A DNA stretch of 64,000 nucleotides from Psychrobacter sp. NG254. GTDB taxonomy: Bacteria > Pseudomonadota > Gammaproteobacteria > Pseudomonadales > Moraxellaceae. The notes beneath the pieces were generated by a model. The model did no database searches, was not told the DNA's origin, and was given only the letters and a program-made list of their open reading frames with translations. Positions within the stretch are counted from its first letter, which is position 1, and every line of letters starts with the position of its first letter. A program made the position numbers and the translations under genes. Positions 19,546 through 28,857 of the stretch are shown piece after piece. Location of the stretch: positions 108,689-172,688 of the forward strand of contig NZ_JADHDA010000006.1 in assembly GCF_015277735.1 (NCBI RefSeq), written 5' to 3'.

Positions 19546-19594
19546 AGTCACTCGTTGTTTTTAATAGGTGCCAATATTAACTGCTACGCTTATC

Positions 19595-20545
19595 CTAAAC
19601 ACTCGCCCCCACTTCTCTAGCAATCGCAATCCCTTCATCAACGGTCAAAAACTTGCGCTGGCTTGGACTGTCTTTATAAATGACGTCGCCATCTTGAAAT
19701 ATCAAGCATTCATTGACGGCTAACTGTTGCCATTTCTCATTTTCAGTCAATGGCACGGTGACCAAGATAGTAACTTTATCCGTGTCTGTTGTCACATCGC
19801 CAAAATTAATCGCCAAATCATCATCAGCCAGTTTAGCTTCGCCAAATGGGGCTTTGCGTGTGAGATAAAACAACAAGCTACCCGCGTACGCCAATTGCCA
19901 GCTACCATTTGAGATCAAGCAATTAAACAGGCCATTCGCAGATAAATAGCGGCACTGCGTGGTCAAAAAATTAAACAGCGTTTTGTCATCAGGGCGTGAT
20001 TTAAAACTGCTCTTTAGACGATTAATCAAATAGCAAAACGCCATTTCAGAATCGGTCGTACCGACTGGCTGACAATGCGCGGCATTGCCATTGTCCTGCA
20101 AGCGCTGACAGCGTTTGATAAATTCGCTATTCATCTGACCATTGTGCGCAAACACCCATTGCTCGCCCCAGACTTCACGGACAAACGGATGTGTATTCGC
20201 CAAGCAGTTCTGCCCTTGGGTGGCTTTGCGGATATGCGCGATGACATTCATGGCTTTGATGGGATAATTATTGACTAGGTCGGCGACTGGTGACAGATGG
20301 CTTGGTCGATTGTCATGAAACAGACGCAGTCCTGTTGAGGCGTTTTTCGCTGCGCTATTCGATTGCGCTCGTACCAACGTATCACTTGCCGCCTTATTAC
20401 TGTCAGCACACTCACTACGCTCAAAAAATGCAATGCCAAAGCCATCTTCATGACTATCAGTCATCCCGCCGCGCTTGCGAAATCCTGCAAAGCTAAAGCC
20501 AATATCTGTTGGGGTATTACAGTTCATTCCTAAGAGTTGACACAT
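19595..20545 (-). CDS. Class II glutamine amidotransferase (YafJ family)
   Basis: 316-residue Ntn-type amidotransferase. After Met removal Cys2 becomes the N-terminal nucleophile (CQLLGMNCN). HEDGFGIAFF, AHIRKAT, WVFAHNGQM and GTTDSEMAFCYL follow the glutaminase fold of YafJ and related stand-alone domains. No synthase domain is attached, so the acceptor reaction is unknown. It starts immediately after the stop of the DUF2007 gene, which implies coupled translation. Confidence 0.88.
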   Translation of the reverse strand: MCQLLGMNCNTPTDIGFSFAGFRKRGGMTDSHEDGFGIAFFERSECADSNKAASDTLVRAQSNSAAKNASTGLRLFHDNRPSHLSPVADLVNNYPIKAMNVIAHIRKATQGQNCLANTHPFVREVWGEQWVFAHNGQMNSEFIKRCQRLQDNGNAAHCQPVGTTDSEMAFCYLINRLKSSFKSRPDDKTLFNFLTTQCRYLSANGLFNCLISNGSWQLAYAGSLLFYLTRKAPFGEAKLADDDLAINFGDVTTDTDKVTILVTVPLTENEKWQQLAVNECLIFQDGDVIYKDSPSQRKFLTVDEGIAIAREVGASV

Positions 20546-20887
20546 TTACAGTTCACCGCCTTTATTGTCTGGTGTGGCATGTTTATCATCTTGCATGGTA
20601 TGTAGATCCGTTTCTGGCATGATGCCAAGCTCTGCATCGCTCATATTGGCGAGCAAGTCAGCTCTAGCACTGCTGTCCGTATCGACACCTTCGAGGATAC
20701 GCTGTGCTTGGGGCAAATCTGAATTTTCTACCCAGAGTACGATACCAGAGTTCATGCCAGGGATCGCACTGAGTGGCTGCAGCGATACGGTAATGCCGTT
20801 ATTACGTAGCAGATTGGCATGCAGCTCGCCTTGCATGTTGGTATCAAAGCGCGCCAGTTTGTGCCAGTTATCAACTTGATCGGTCAT
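20546..20887 (-). CDS. DUF2007-type putative signal-transducing protein
   Basis: 113-residue soluble protein. The segment HKLARFDTNMQGELHANLLRNNGI...LWVENSDLPQAQRILE (residues 9-68) is the ferredoxin-like DUF2007 domain, in which the protein appears to bind a small ligand or partner. The acidic C-terminal tail has no clear fold. It directly abuts the YafJ-type gene (no intergenic base). Confidence 0.8.
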   Translation of the reverse strand: MTDQVDNWHKLARFDTNMQGELHANLLRNNGITVSLQPLSAIPGMNSGIVLWVENSDLPQAQRILEGVDTDSSARADLLANMSDAELGIMPETDLHTMQDDKHATPDNKGGEL

Positions 20888-20947
20888 AGGGTCGCCTCCA
20901 AAGTGTTGGTACTAAAATTGATACTAGAATAAATGAATAAGCAACGT

Positions 20948-22114
20948 TTACGACAATTGATCTAGCGTATATTCTTCGATTGCAAATTCACTACTGTTTA
21001 ATTTTTCCTGCGCTTGCTCGGCTTGCCTGATACTACTAAATACACCGACTATCTGATTGTCTGGTTTGTTTAATAGCAAAAATACGGTATTTTGCGACTT
21101 TTCGACATGTGCCCAATGGTAAGCGGCTAGACGTTTCATTAAGTCAGGGTTTTTGACCATAATGTTGTCACCCGTACGGCCTTCGGTACGGTTGTAATGA
21201 ATAACGTTTAATCGTAACAACCAAAATATCACCGCCGCTTTTGCCAGCATAACAGGTAGTGCGCGATTTTCATCATTATTCAGCGGACGTACCGACTCAT
21301 AACCTTGTAAGAAAGCCGCCATCTTGCTGCGGTCAAAGTTTACCGACTCGCCTTGTTCGGCAACGCCCCATGTAGTACAAAAATCATTGATAGTAATAGC
21401 AATATCCATCACATAATGCTCGACACTGACTTCGGTAAAGTCTAGTAAACCTGTCAGACGCGCTTCACCTTTTTGCAGATTCCATAGGGTATTATCAGCA
21501 AACATATCCAAATGACATAGACCATTAGGCAAGGTTGCCAATGGTAATTCTGAGTAAGAGCGCCAAATATCACTCATCAGCTTAGCTTCGTCACCTGGCA
21601 TGAACTGCATTTCACGGTCACGGACATCTGCCCATGGATATAAAGGCACGCCATACTGTTCAGCGGGTTGTAATGCTTGTAACGTCTCATGCAGCAACGC
21701 TAGCGCCGCGCCAATGTCATGACACATCGCTTGCGTGGTTTGCACTGGATGTGACCCTGCTAGGCATGGCACTAGCGTAATCGCTTTGTTTTCATAGTGA
21801 ATAACGTAGCTTTTGTCGCTATCTGTATCAGCATCAGCGGTATTTGCATCAATCACAGCCAGCGGCGCGGCGACTGGCAGTTTGCCATTTAATTGATTGA
21901 GAATAACGGCCATCTTTTCGATATCGGCAGGTGGACGCTCTTCAAATAAAGTAAACACATAAGAGTATGTACCATCTACATCATCAGTCGTTTGAATAAA
22001 CCAGTTTGAGTTTTTAATACCTTGAGTGATCGGAATCGCACGGGCAAATGATACGCCAAAGCTTTGGCAAAAGGCGGCAAACTGATCATCGGTTAACTGG
22101 GTATAGACGGACAT
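20948..22114 (-). CDS. thrB: Homoserine kinase (aminoglycoside phosphotransferase fold)
   Basis: Phosphorylates L-homoserine in threonine biosynthesis; this is the APH-fold ThrB found in pseudomonads and relatives, not the GHMP type of E. coli. Evidence is the start SVYTQLTDDQFAAFCQSFGV, GIKNSNWFIQT, the catalytic HLDMFADNTLW (H-x-D-x4-N) and LTGLLDFTEVSVEHYVMDIAI. Family members are about 315-330 residues; this one is 388, with a short internal Asp/Thr insert near residue 110 and a C-terminal extension of about 60 residues (SQNTVFLLLNKPDN...), which reads like a small separate domain. Confidence 0.88.
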   Translation of the reverse strand: MSVYTQLTDDQFAAFCQSFGVSFARAIPITQGIKNSNWFIQTTDDVDGTYSYVFTLFEERPPADIEKMAVILNQLNGKLPVAAPLAVIDANTADADTDSDKSYVIHYENKAITLVPCLAGSHPVQTTQAMCHDIGAALALLHETLQALQPAEQYGVPLYPWADVRDREMQFMPGDEAKLMSDIWRSYSELPLATLPNGLCHLDMFADNTLWNLQKGEARLTGLLDFTEVSVEHYVMDIAITINDFCTTWGVAEQGESVNFDRSKMAAFLQGYESVRPLNNDENRALPVMLAKAAVIFWLLRLNVIHYNRTEGRTGDNIMVKNPDLMKRLAAYHWAHVEKSQNTVFLLLNKPDNQIVGVFSSIRQAEQAQEKLNSSEFAIEEYTLDQLS

Positions 22115-22303
22115 GACATCTCACTTATAGCAATTGAATAAGAAGTTAAAAAGGTAAATGTAGATAGTAATGAGGGCAATTGTACCGCGCCTGCTCATAT
22201 TATGGCGAAAAGCGTAATAATCTTGTGAAAAACTGCCTGATATACGGGCGTTTTTGCTAGACTAGCGCCTATAGAATGAATTGATTATAAGGTGAAAGAC
22301 CCT

Positions 22304-23086
22304 ATGTTAGCAAAGCGTATCATCCCCTGTTTGGACGTTGACAATGGCCGCGTGGTCAAAGGCGTGCAATTTGTCGATATCAAGGACGCAGGCGATCCTG
22401 TCGAAGTCGCCAAACGCTACAATGAACAAGGCGCTGATGAGATTACTTTTTTGGACATCACTGCGACCAACGATGAGCGCGATACCACTTATCATACTGT
22501 TGAACGCATGGCTGAAACGGTATTTGTACCGTTAACGGTTGGCGGCGGTGTGCGTAAAATCGCCGATATTCGAAATTTGCTCAATGCGGGCGCGGATAAA
22601 GTCGCGATTAACTCAGCAGCCGTATTTACCCCTGAGTTCGTTGGTGAAGCCTCGCAGAAATTTGGCAACCAATGTATCGTCGTTGCCATCGATGCCAAAC
22701 GCGTCGCTGATATCGACATCGACGGTATTAAAGTACCACGTTGGGAGATATTCACCCACGGTGGACGTAAACCCACGGGGATTGATGCGGTGTCATGGGC
22801 AGTTAAAATGGCAGACCTCGGTGCCGGTGAACTTTTGGTCACCTCGATGGATGGCGATGGCACCAAAAAAGGCTATGATTTGGCATTGATGAAGCAAATT
22901 ACCAGCCGTGTCAATGTGCCAGTTATCGCCTCAGGCGGTGTCGGTAACTTACAGCATTTAGCAGAAGGTGTACTAGAGGGCGGCGTCGATGCGGTGCTTG
23001 CGGCCAGTATTTTTCACTTTGGTGAGTATACGGTTCAAGAAGCCAAAGCTTATATGGTAGCGCAAGGGATACAGATGCGTCTTTAG
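22304..23086 (+). CDS. hisF: Imidazole glycerol phosphate synthase, cyclase subunit HisF
   Basis: TIM-barrel cyclase subunit that, with HisH, turns PRFAR and ammonia into IGP and AICAR in histidine synthesis. [22 protein letters not shown], the catalytic Asp in [34 protein letters not shown] and [12 protein letters not shown] are characteristic. ATG 22304 is chosen, with AAGGTGA about 9 bases upstream, rather than the in-frame GTG 22292 that lies inside that site. The product then has 260 residues, as is usual. Stands apart from other his genes. Confidence 0.96.
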   Translation: MLAKRIIPCLDVDNGRVVKGVQFVDIKDAGDPVEVAKRYNEQGADEITFLDITATNDERDTTYHTVERMAETVFVPLTVGGGVRKIADIRNLLNAGADKVAINSAAVFTPEFVGEASQKFGNQCIVVAIDAKRVADIDIDGIKVPRWEIFTHGGRKPTGIDAVSWAVKMADLGAGELLVTSMDGDGTKKGYDLALMKQITSRVNVPVIASGGVGNLQHLAEGVLEGGVDAVLAASIFHFGEYTVQEAKAYMVAQGIQMRL

Positions 23087-23270
23087 CACGCTCGTAAAAT
23101 ACAAATACACCAGAAAAAAATGCTATCATAGCGCTAACCATTTATTTTCGTTCATTTAACCATGGCATCGCCCACATAATCGGCGAACATATTACCTGAA
23201 CGCAGCATGATATTTAGCGACTTATTTACACCCCTATTTCATTGAATACTCTATTGAGCAAAGGATTTTT

Positions 23271-23792
23271 ATGTCAAATTTACAACAGCAGCGCAATGAT
23301 GTCACCCATATCGACGGTAACCTACATCAAAATGCTGATGCCCGTATTGGTATCGTTGTTGGCCGTTTTAATGGTTTTGTCGTTGAGTCATTGGTTGACG
23401 GTGCAATCGATGCCCTACTTCGCCATGGCGTATTGGGTAGCAATATCACTGTCATTCGTGTGCCTGGCGCATTCGAGCTACCATTGGTCGCCCAGCGTGC
23501 CGCTGAATCAGATCGCTTTGATGCGATTGTGGCTCTAGGCGCCATCATCCGTGGTAGCACGCCGCATTTTGATTTTGTGGCTAGCGAATCTGCCAAAGGC
23601 TTGAGCAGCGTAGCGATGGATTATAATATTCCTGTTGCCAATGGTGTATTGACCACTGACAGCATCGAGCAAGCCATCGAACGCTCTGGTACCAAAGCGG
23701 GTAATAAAGGTTCTGAAGCGGCGATGGTCGTACTAGAGATGATTGCCGTTCTGTCACAGTTAGATATTGATGACGAAAGCATTGATGCTTAA
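23271..23792 (+). CDS. ribH: 6,7-dimethyl-8-ribityllumazine synthase
   Basis: Forms lumazine from a ribityl-aminouracil and a four-carbon butanone phosphate, the penultimate step of riboflavin synthesis, in a large icosahedral or pentameric assembly. [46 protein letters not shown] and [17 protein letters not shown] are diagnostic. AAAGGA precedes ATG 23271. Begins the ribH-nusB-thiL-pgpA arrangement common in proteobacteria. Confidence 0.96.
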   Translation: MSNLQQQRNDVTHIDGNLHQNADARIGIVVGRFNGFVVESLVDGAIDALLRHGVLGSNITVIRVPGAFELPLVAQRAAESDRFDAIVALGAIIRGSTPHFDFVASESAKGLSSVAMDYNIPVANGVLTTDSIEQAIERSGTKAGNKGSEAAMVVLEMIAVLSQLDIDDESIDA

Positions 23793-24052
23793 TTTTACTG
23801 ATCGTTAGTATTGACCGCTAGGCAGTCTCTATTCGACCGTCTAGCGGCTTTAGTAACCTCTAGAAGCGTTGCTACTTAAATAACAAATAGCATATAGCAC
23901 CTATCCGTAATATTGTTTGTAAAGTTAATGAGAGGGTTATAGTTATTACGATAGCCCTCATCATATAACTTCGATATCCAAGACTGACTGGCAAAACGTG
24001 CCAGCCGACCACTATTTAACATTCTATTTCAAAATTCAGGTATTGATCCGTT

Positions 24053-24901
24053 ATGACTGACCAACTCAAGCAGGCTATCAACGCTGCAAAAAATGCACAA
24101 ACCAATGAACAGCAAGCGGAAGCTACCCGTATCGCGAGCAGCAGTACGGGTGATCAAACCTTTGATATGAGTGAGTCTTCTTATAAGACCAGTCATACTG
24201 CTATTCGTAAGGCACGCCGCTTTGCGATGCAAGGTCTGTACGAATGGCTTGTGACTGACCGCCGCTTTGATGTCGATGGCAAGCTTGGCTGGAAAGCCAA
24301 TGCACCAAATGATATCGCTGCTCGTACCCGTGCCACCAATGCGATGCACACCGTGCACATTGGCTACTATCACGAGATGATGCGTGATATTCCAGCACAA
24401 GTTGAGGCATTGGATGCTCTAATCATTCAGCATCTTGATCGCGACATTGATAAGTTGGACACTGTTGAGCACGCTATTCTGCTGATTGGTGCCTATGAGC
24501 TACAAAACCGTATGGAGATTCCATACAAGGTAGTACTTGATGAAGCGATGAAACTGAACAATCATTTCGGCGCGACAGATGCTCATAAACTGATCAATGC
24601 AGTGCTGGATAAAATGGCCGTTGAACTGCGCGCCATTGAAGTACAAGCGGACACCAATGCCAACGTACGCACGTCACAAAAAGCAGCCGCTAAACAAGCT
24701 GAGACGACACTTGCTGATAGCATCGAAGACGTTGATACTACAGAAAATCCAATCGACAGTGAGTCAACTGCGTCAGACAAACCGCGTATCAGTGCCAATA
24801 ACACCGCCGTTAAACGCAATAGCGCGAGCAAAGCCAACGCAAATATCAGCGAGTTTAAGGCCAGCAAACAAGACAGCACTGACGCGAAAAACCAAGACTA
24901 G
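24053..24901 (+). CDS. nusB: Transcription antitermination factor NusB (extended)
   Basis: RNA-binding protein that with NusE (S10) recognises boxA and prevents premature termination of rRNA transcripts. The NusB helical domain covers about residues 48-195 ([62 protein letters not shown]). NusB is usually about 140 residues; here 282. The excess is a 45-residue N-terminal tail and an 85-residue low-complexity Ala/Ser/Asn/Asp/Lys tail. Only two bases separate its stop from thiL. Confidence 0.93.
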   Translation: MTDQLKQAINAAKNAQTNEQQAEATRIASSSTGDQTFDMSESSYKTSHTAIRKARRFAMQGLYEWLVTDRRFDVDGKLGWKANAPNDIAARTRATNAMHTVHIGYYHEMMRDIPAQVEALDALIIQHLDRDIDKLDTVEHAILLIGAYELQNRMEIPYKVVLDEAMKLNNHFGATDAHKLINAVLDKMAVELRAIEVQADTNANVRTSQKAAAKQAETTLADSIEDVDTTENPIDSESTASDKPRISANNTAVKRNSASKANANISEFKASKQDSTDAKNQD

Positions 24902-24903
24902 TT

Positions 24904-25935
24904 ATGAACGAGTTTGAGCTGATTGAGCGTATATTTTCACAGATGCAGGCCACGCATTCACCATTAACTGGTCTCGAAAAAGGTATCGGTGATGATGCCG
25001 CTGTGATGGAATTGCCAGCTGGGTCACGCTTAGTGAGCTGCATTGATACCTTGGTTCAAGGTCGTCATTTCGCGGCCGATTGGCAAAAAGTTGACGAGTT
25101 GGCTTTTTCGATTGGTTATAAAACGGTGGCCGTCAATGTCTCAGACATTGCGGCTATGGGTGCCAAGCCGCACAGTATATTACTGGCATTAGCGCTGCCG
25201 CCACAACTTGCTAATGAGCAATGGCTTACTGAATTTGCCAAAGGCTTGTTTCATGCCTGCCAGCTGTTTGGCGTGACATTGATTGGTGGTGATACCACAC
25301 GTAGTGAACATTTAGTCCTGAGTATCAGCGCACAAGGGATACTGGCGGTAGACACGCAAGCGGTCTATCGCACAGGCGCACAAGTTGGTGATAAGCTCTA
25401 TGTGTCAGGCACGCTTGGTGATGCGGCATATGCTCTACAGTATCCTGATAGTACTCAAGGTATAGAGCTGGCTCATCGACTCCATATGCCAACACCGCGA
25501 ATTGCGCTAGGCGCCGCACTGGCCAAAGTTGGTGCGACGGCGATGATAGATATCTCTGATGGCCTGTATCAAGATATCGGGCATATCTGTCAGCAAAGTG
25601 CTGTAGGCATGCGAATTGATGTGGAGCAGCTGCCTACTAGCGAACCACTGGCTACGGTTGATTTATCTGAGCGATTGTTGTGTCAACTGGCAGGCGGTGA
25701 CGATTACGAGTTGGCTTTTACGTTGCCTGCACATATCACCCCTCCTACTACCAACATAGCTGTCACCTGTATCGGTGAAGTAATCGCCCTATCAGATGAC
25801 ATCGCGACAGAGAAAAATAAATCTCTAGCATTGCATCCTAAGCTGTATTATCAAAATCAGCTGATCACTCGAACTCAGCACGCGCCATTTGCCACATGGC
25901 CCAATCTTACTGGTTACCAACATTTTACAGGTTAG
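24904..25935 (+). CDS. thiL: Thiamine-monophosphate kinase
   Basis: Phosphorylates thiamine monophosphate to the active diphosphate. The ATP-grasp-like PurM fold signatures are present: EKGIGDDAAVM near residue 22, the DTLVQGRHF substrate loop, KTVAVNVSDIAAMGAKP, IGGDTTRS and the C-terminal ISDGLYQDIGH and GGDDYELAFT. Length 343 is normal. Sits between nusB and pgpA, with 2 and 3 base gaps, so these genes are co-translated. Confidence 0.95.
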   Translation: MNEFELIERIFSQMQATHSPLTGLEKGIGDDAAVMELPAGSRLVSCIDTLVQGRHFAADWQKVDELAFSIGYKTVAVNVSDIAAMGAKPHSILLALALPPQLANEQWLTEFAKGLFHACQLFGVTLIGGDTTRSEHLVLSISAQGILAVDTQAVYRTGAQVGDKLYVSGTLGDAAYALQYPDSTQGIELAHRLHMPTPRIALGAALAKVGATAMIDISDGLYQDIGHICQQSAVGMRIDVEQLPTSEPLATVDLSERLLCQLAGGDDYELAFTLPAHITPPTTNIAVTCIGEVIALSDDIATEKNKSLALHPKLYYQNQLITRTQHAPFATWPNLTGYQHFTG

Positions 25936-25938
25936 CCC

Positions 25939-26520
25939 ATGACTGATCACGATTTATCCAAGCCTGATATCAGCAAAGCCAATGACTGCCCACCATTGCC
26001 TAACAATGCCAGTGGGCTCGATCGTATGATCTATTGGTTAGGTATTGGTTTGGGCAGTGGTCTGCCGCGCCGTGCACCCGGTACTTGGGGCACCGTTGGT
26101 GGGTTAATCATCGCCATACCACTGATGAGTTTGGGCTTTATACCTTTTCTAATATTGACAATTCTATCTTGTATTTTTGGTGTTTGGATCTGCGGACGTA
26201 CATCCGAGCTGATGCAAGGCCATGATGACCCTCATATCGTATGGGATGAATGGTCTGGTATCTGGATTACTCTGCTACCCTTCTCTTACATGGGTGTTGC
26301 AACCACAAACTTTTGGCAAGATGTCTCTCAAGCGCTTTCTATCTTCGCCATTGTTATCGCTTTTATACTCTTTCGGTTTTTTGATATTATTAAGCCGCCA
26401 CCGATTGGATGGGCTGATAAAAAGGTTGCTGGTGGGTTAGGCATCATGCTTGATGATATCATCGCAGGTATCATGGCAGCAGTGTTATGGGTAGTAGTTA
26501 TGTTTGGTGCGCTGTTGTAA
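25939..26520 (+). CDS. pgpA: Phosphatidylglycerophosphatase A
   Basis: Inner-membrane phosphatase making phosphatidylglycerol from its phosphate. Family motifs: GLGSGLPRRAPGTWGTVGG near residue 36, the metal-binding DDPHIVWDEWSGIW near residue 96, FFDIIKPPPIGWADKKVAGGLGIMLDDIIAG near the end, with four hydrophobic segments. Residues 1-25 form a polar tail. Last gene of the ribH-nusB-thiL-pgpA run. Confidence 0.94.
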   Translation: MTDHDLSKPDISKANDCPPLPNNASGLDRMIYWLGIGLGSGLPRRAPGTWGTVGGLIIAIPLMSLGFIPFLILTILSCIFGVWICGRTSELMQGHDDPHIVWDEWSGIWITLLPFSYMGVATTNFWQDVSQALSIFAIVIAFILFRFFDIIKPPPIGWADKKVAGGLGIMLDDIIAGIMAAVLWVVVMFGALL

Positions 26521-26610
26521 GCGACCTTAGCTAGCCGCTACGATAGTGAGTAGTTACCATATAACCTCTTGTTCCAGCAATTTTGTCAATTTGAACACCA
26601 CCCTCTTGTA

Positions 26611-26757
26611 TATAGTCAGTACAATATTAAAAAGATACAGCGGGACTGGGATGAATTTTTTACAGCCTCTGTCGGCATAGGCACAGCAAGCCAGAAAAAT
26701 TTATACCAGTTTCGCGTTATTGAATACTGTATCCGTTTTATTGAGTATCGACTGTAG
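26611..26757 (+). repeat. Family A foldback element, copy 1 (147 bp, MITE-like)
   Basis: 147-bp non-coding element, 94% identical by eye to 63104-63250 (about 9 differences, no gaps) and homologous to 39697-39843. The ends form imperfect inverted repeats (21 of 30 positions match; TATAGTC...GAC-TGTA, inner GATACAG/CTGTATC). An inner inverted pair CTGGGATGAATTTTT (from 26646) and AAAAATTTATACCAG (26695-26709) gives a nested stem around AGCCTCTG...CACAGCAAGC. The ends contain TA, which would fit TA-target insertion. It lies between pgpA and glmU, upstream of the glmU promoter. Confidence 0.85.
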
Positions 26758-26833
26758 ATAATTAATGTATTGATGTCAGGTTGCATGATAAATGCCTGTC
26801 TATCAAAACATTTTTTTGAATGAACATTTGCGC

Positions 26834-26839
26834 TATAAT
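26834..26839 (+). promoter_or_regulatory. glmU -10 element
   Basis: Perfect TATAAT 36 bases before the glmU start. The -35 is poorly defined in a T-rich run (best TTTTTG at 26813-26818). It lies outside the family A element. Confidence 0.55.
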
Positions 26840-26874
26840 CCAATCTTATATTTTGTTACATTTGTAGGACTACT

Positions 26875-28251
26875 ATGACATCTCCTCTTTCTGTGATTAT
26901 TCTGGCTGCCGGTAAAGGCACACGTATGCAGTCAGCAAAACCAAAAGTTTTGCAGACCTTAGCAGGTAAGTCTTTACTGAGTCATGTATTAGACACTTGC
27001 CATCAGTTGACGGTTGATGAAACCATCATCGTCCACGGTTTCGGCGGCGATCAAGTAAAGTCAGAGATTCTCAGTCAATACACGCAAGCCTCTATCACTT
27101 GGGTGGCTCAAACTGAGCAGTTAGGGACTGGCCATGCGGTTAAAGTAACGCTGGCTGATTTGCCAACATCAGGACAAAGCCTCATTCTATATGGTGATGT
27201 GCCATTAGTAAGCTGCCAGACACTAACGGCTTTAAAAACGGCTAATACTGATGGTATGTCGATGTTGACCCTGACGGTCGATAATCCATTTGGGTTGGGC
27301 CGTATTAAGCGTGATCTAGCAGGCAATATTGAAGCCATCGTTGAACAAAAAGATGCCAGTGCTGATGAGCAAAGCATCAATGAGATTAACAGCGGTATTT
27401 ACTGCGTAGACAATGCACTACTGCATAAGTACCTGCCTGAGCTCTCTAATGACAATGCTCAAAAAGAATACTACCTGACTGATATCGTCAAAATGGCCGT
27501 TGCTGATGGTATTACCATTGCAGCGATTGAACCTGAGCATACTTTTGAGATTGAGGGTGTCAATAACCGTCAACAGCTTGCGAGCCTAGAGCGTACATGG
27601 CAACGTAAGCTCGTCGCTGATCTACAAGAAGCGGGCGTGCAATTTGCTGATCCTACCCGTGTCGATATTCGTGGTACGCTGACCGCAGGTCAAGATGTGT
27701 TCGTGGATGTCGGTGTGGTATTTGAAGGCGACTGCGTTTTGGGTGATAGTGTCTATATAGAAGCAGGCTGTGTCATCAAAAATGCTCATATCGGTAATGC
27801 CTGTCATATCAAGCCTTACTGCGTCATCGATCGTGCTGAGATTGGTGCGGGTGTCGATGTCGGGCCTTTTGCACACTTGCGTCCTGAGACTGTACTGTCT
27901 GACAACAGCAAAGTTGGTAACTTCGTAGAAATTAAAAAATCGACTATTGGTCAAGGCAGTAAAGTCAATCATCTCAGTTACGTCGGTGATGCCACTGTCG
28001 GTACAGGTGTCAATATCGGCGCTGGCGTCATTACTTGTAACTATGATGGCGTCAATAAATCGCAAACCATCATTGAAGACAATGCCTTTATCGGCTCTAA
28101 TGCCAGCCTAGTTGCGCCAGTGACCATTGGCGATACAGCTACAGTGGCTGCTGGTTCTGTCATTACTAAAGACGTTGATAGTAGTGCATTAGCGTTTGGC
28201 CGCGCACGACAAACCCAAAGAGACAACTTTCAACGACCGACTAAAAAGTAA
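26875..28251 (+). CDS. glmU: Bifunctional GlmU: glucosamine-1-phosphate acetyltransferase / GlcNAc-1-P uridylyltransferase
   Basis: Makes UDP-GlcNAc for peptidoglycan and LPS. The N-terminal uridylyltransferase domain opens with LAAGKGTRMQSAKPKVLQ (residues 10-27) and has VAQTEQLGTGHAV and YGDVPLV. The C-terminal left-handed beta-helix acetyltransferase (about residues 250-458) carries the hexapeptide-repeat pattern, GPFAHLRPETVL, KNSTIGQGSKVNHLSYVGDA-like and GVITCNYDGVNK. Length 458 is typical. It precedes glmS with one small gene between; together they form the amino-sugar branch. Confidence 0.97.
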   Translation: MTSPLSVIILAAGKGTRMQSAKPKVLQTLAGKSLLSHVLDTCHQLTVDETIIVHGFGGDQVKSEILSQYTQASITWVAQTEQLGTGHAVKVTLADLPTSGQSLILYGDVPLVSCQTLTALKTANTDGMSMLTLTVDNPFGLGRIKRDLAGNIEAIVEQKDASADEQSINEINSGIYCVDNALLHKYLPELSNDNAQKEYYLTDIVKMAVADGITIAAIEPEHTFEIEGVNNRQQLASLERTWQRKLVADLQEAGVQFADPTRVDIRGTLTAGQDVFVDVGVVFEGDCVLGDSVYIEAGCVIKNAHIGNACHIKPYCVIDRAEIGAGVDVGPFAHLRPETVLSDNSKVGNFVEIKKSTIGQGSKVNHLSYVGDATVGTGVNIGAGVITCNYDGVNKSQTIIEDNAFIGSNASLVAPVTIGDTATVAAGSVITKDVDSSALAFGRARQTQRDNFQRPTKK

Positions 28252-28363
28252 CAGGTTTGTTAATAGTCAGTTTCATTGCGTCCATATTTGAGCAGATATA
28301 ATCCGTACGATAGTTTCTATGCTACTGCCCAATCTGAGTAAGCATACTTCGAGAGTGCCGACT

Positions 28364-28735
28364 ATGAAAAAACTATTCGCTGCTATGGTGTTGTTAACCA
28401 CCTTGACGTCATATTCAGTGGCGTCAGCGAGCACCACTATAGAATATGATGCAGAGTGCAAATATTTTGATGCTAAAAAATTATTGAAATATTCAGGTGA
28501 GTGCCACGGCAATTGGGGCGTTGGCATGAACCCTAAGCCTAATGGCATAATGTCAACCTATCAGCGTTATATCATGACTTACCCCAATGGCAATGAAGTC
28601 TGGATATTTATCAATGATGATGACTCTGCTACTGTAAACGATATCCCAGCGATATCTCTAAAAGCAAAAAACGGCTACGAGAAAGTAAAAACGACTCAAG
28701 GTGAAATATTTGAATTTACCAAGGGTTCAGAGTGA
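28364..28735 (+). CDS. Small exported protein, function unknown
   Basis: 123 residues from ATG 28364 with a typical cleavable signal peptide (MKKLFAAMVLLTTLTSYSVASA, predicted cut after ASA), so it is probably periplasmic. The mature part has two Cys (AECKYF and GECHGNWG) that may form a disulfide, and a beta-rich YIMTYPNGNEVWIFINDDD segment. I do not recognise the family. The frame is open back to 28319, but the signal peptide decides the start. Inserted between glmU and glmS. Confidence 0.7.
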   Translation: MKKLFAAMVLLTTLTSYSVASASTTIEYDAECKYFDAKKLLKYSGECHGNWGVGMNPKPNGIMSTYQRYIMTYPNGNEVWIFINDDDSATVNDIPAISLKAKNGYEKVKTTQGEIFEFTKGSE

Positions 28736-28857
28736 CTAGAGATACATTCAAACAAAAACTGATTTGATTCTAAAAATTGATTTGGTTTATATGTTTTGTG
28801 GATGATATCTAAAAATAGACACAACAATTATTAAAAATAATCAGTTAAGGAATAGCC

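Noticed and set aside
26569..26757. A 62-codon plus-strand frame and a 75-codon minus-strand frame over family A copy 1
   Set aside because: Both end or start inside the element, share no coding signature between copies, and are open only by chance in AT-rich DNA.
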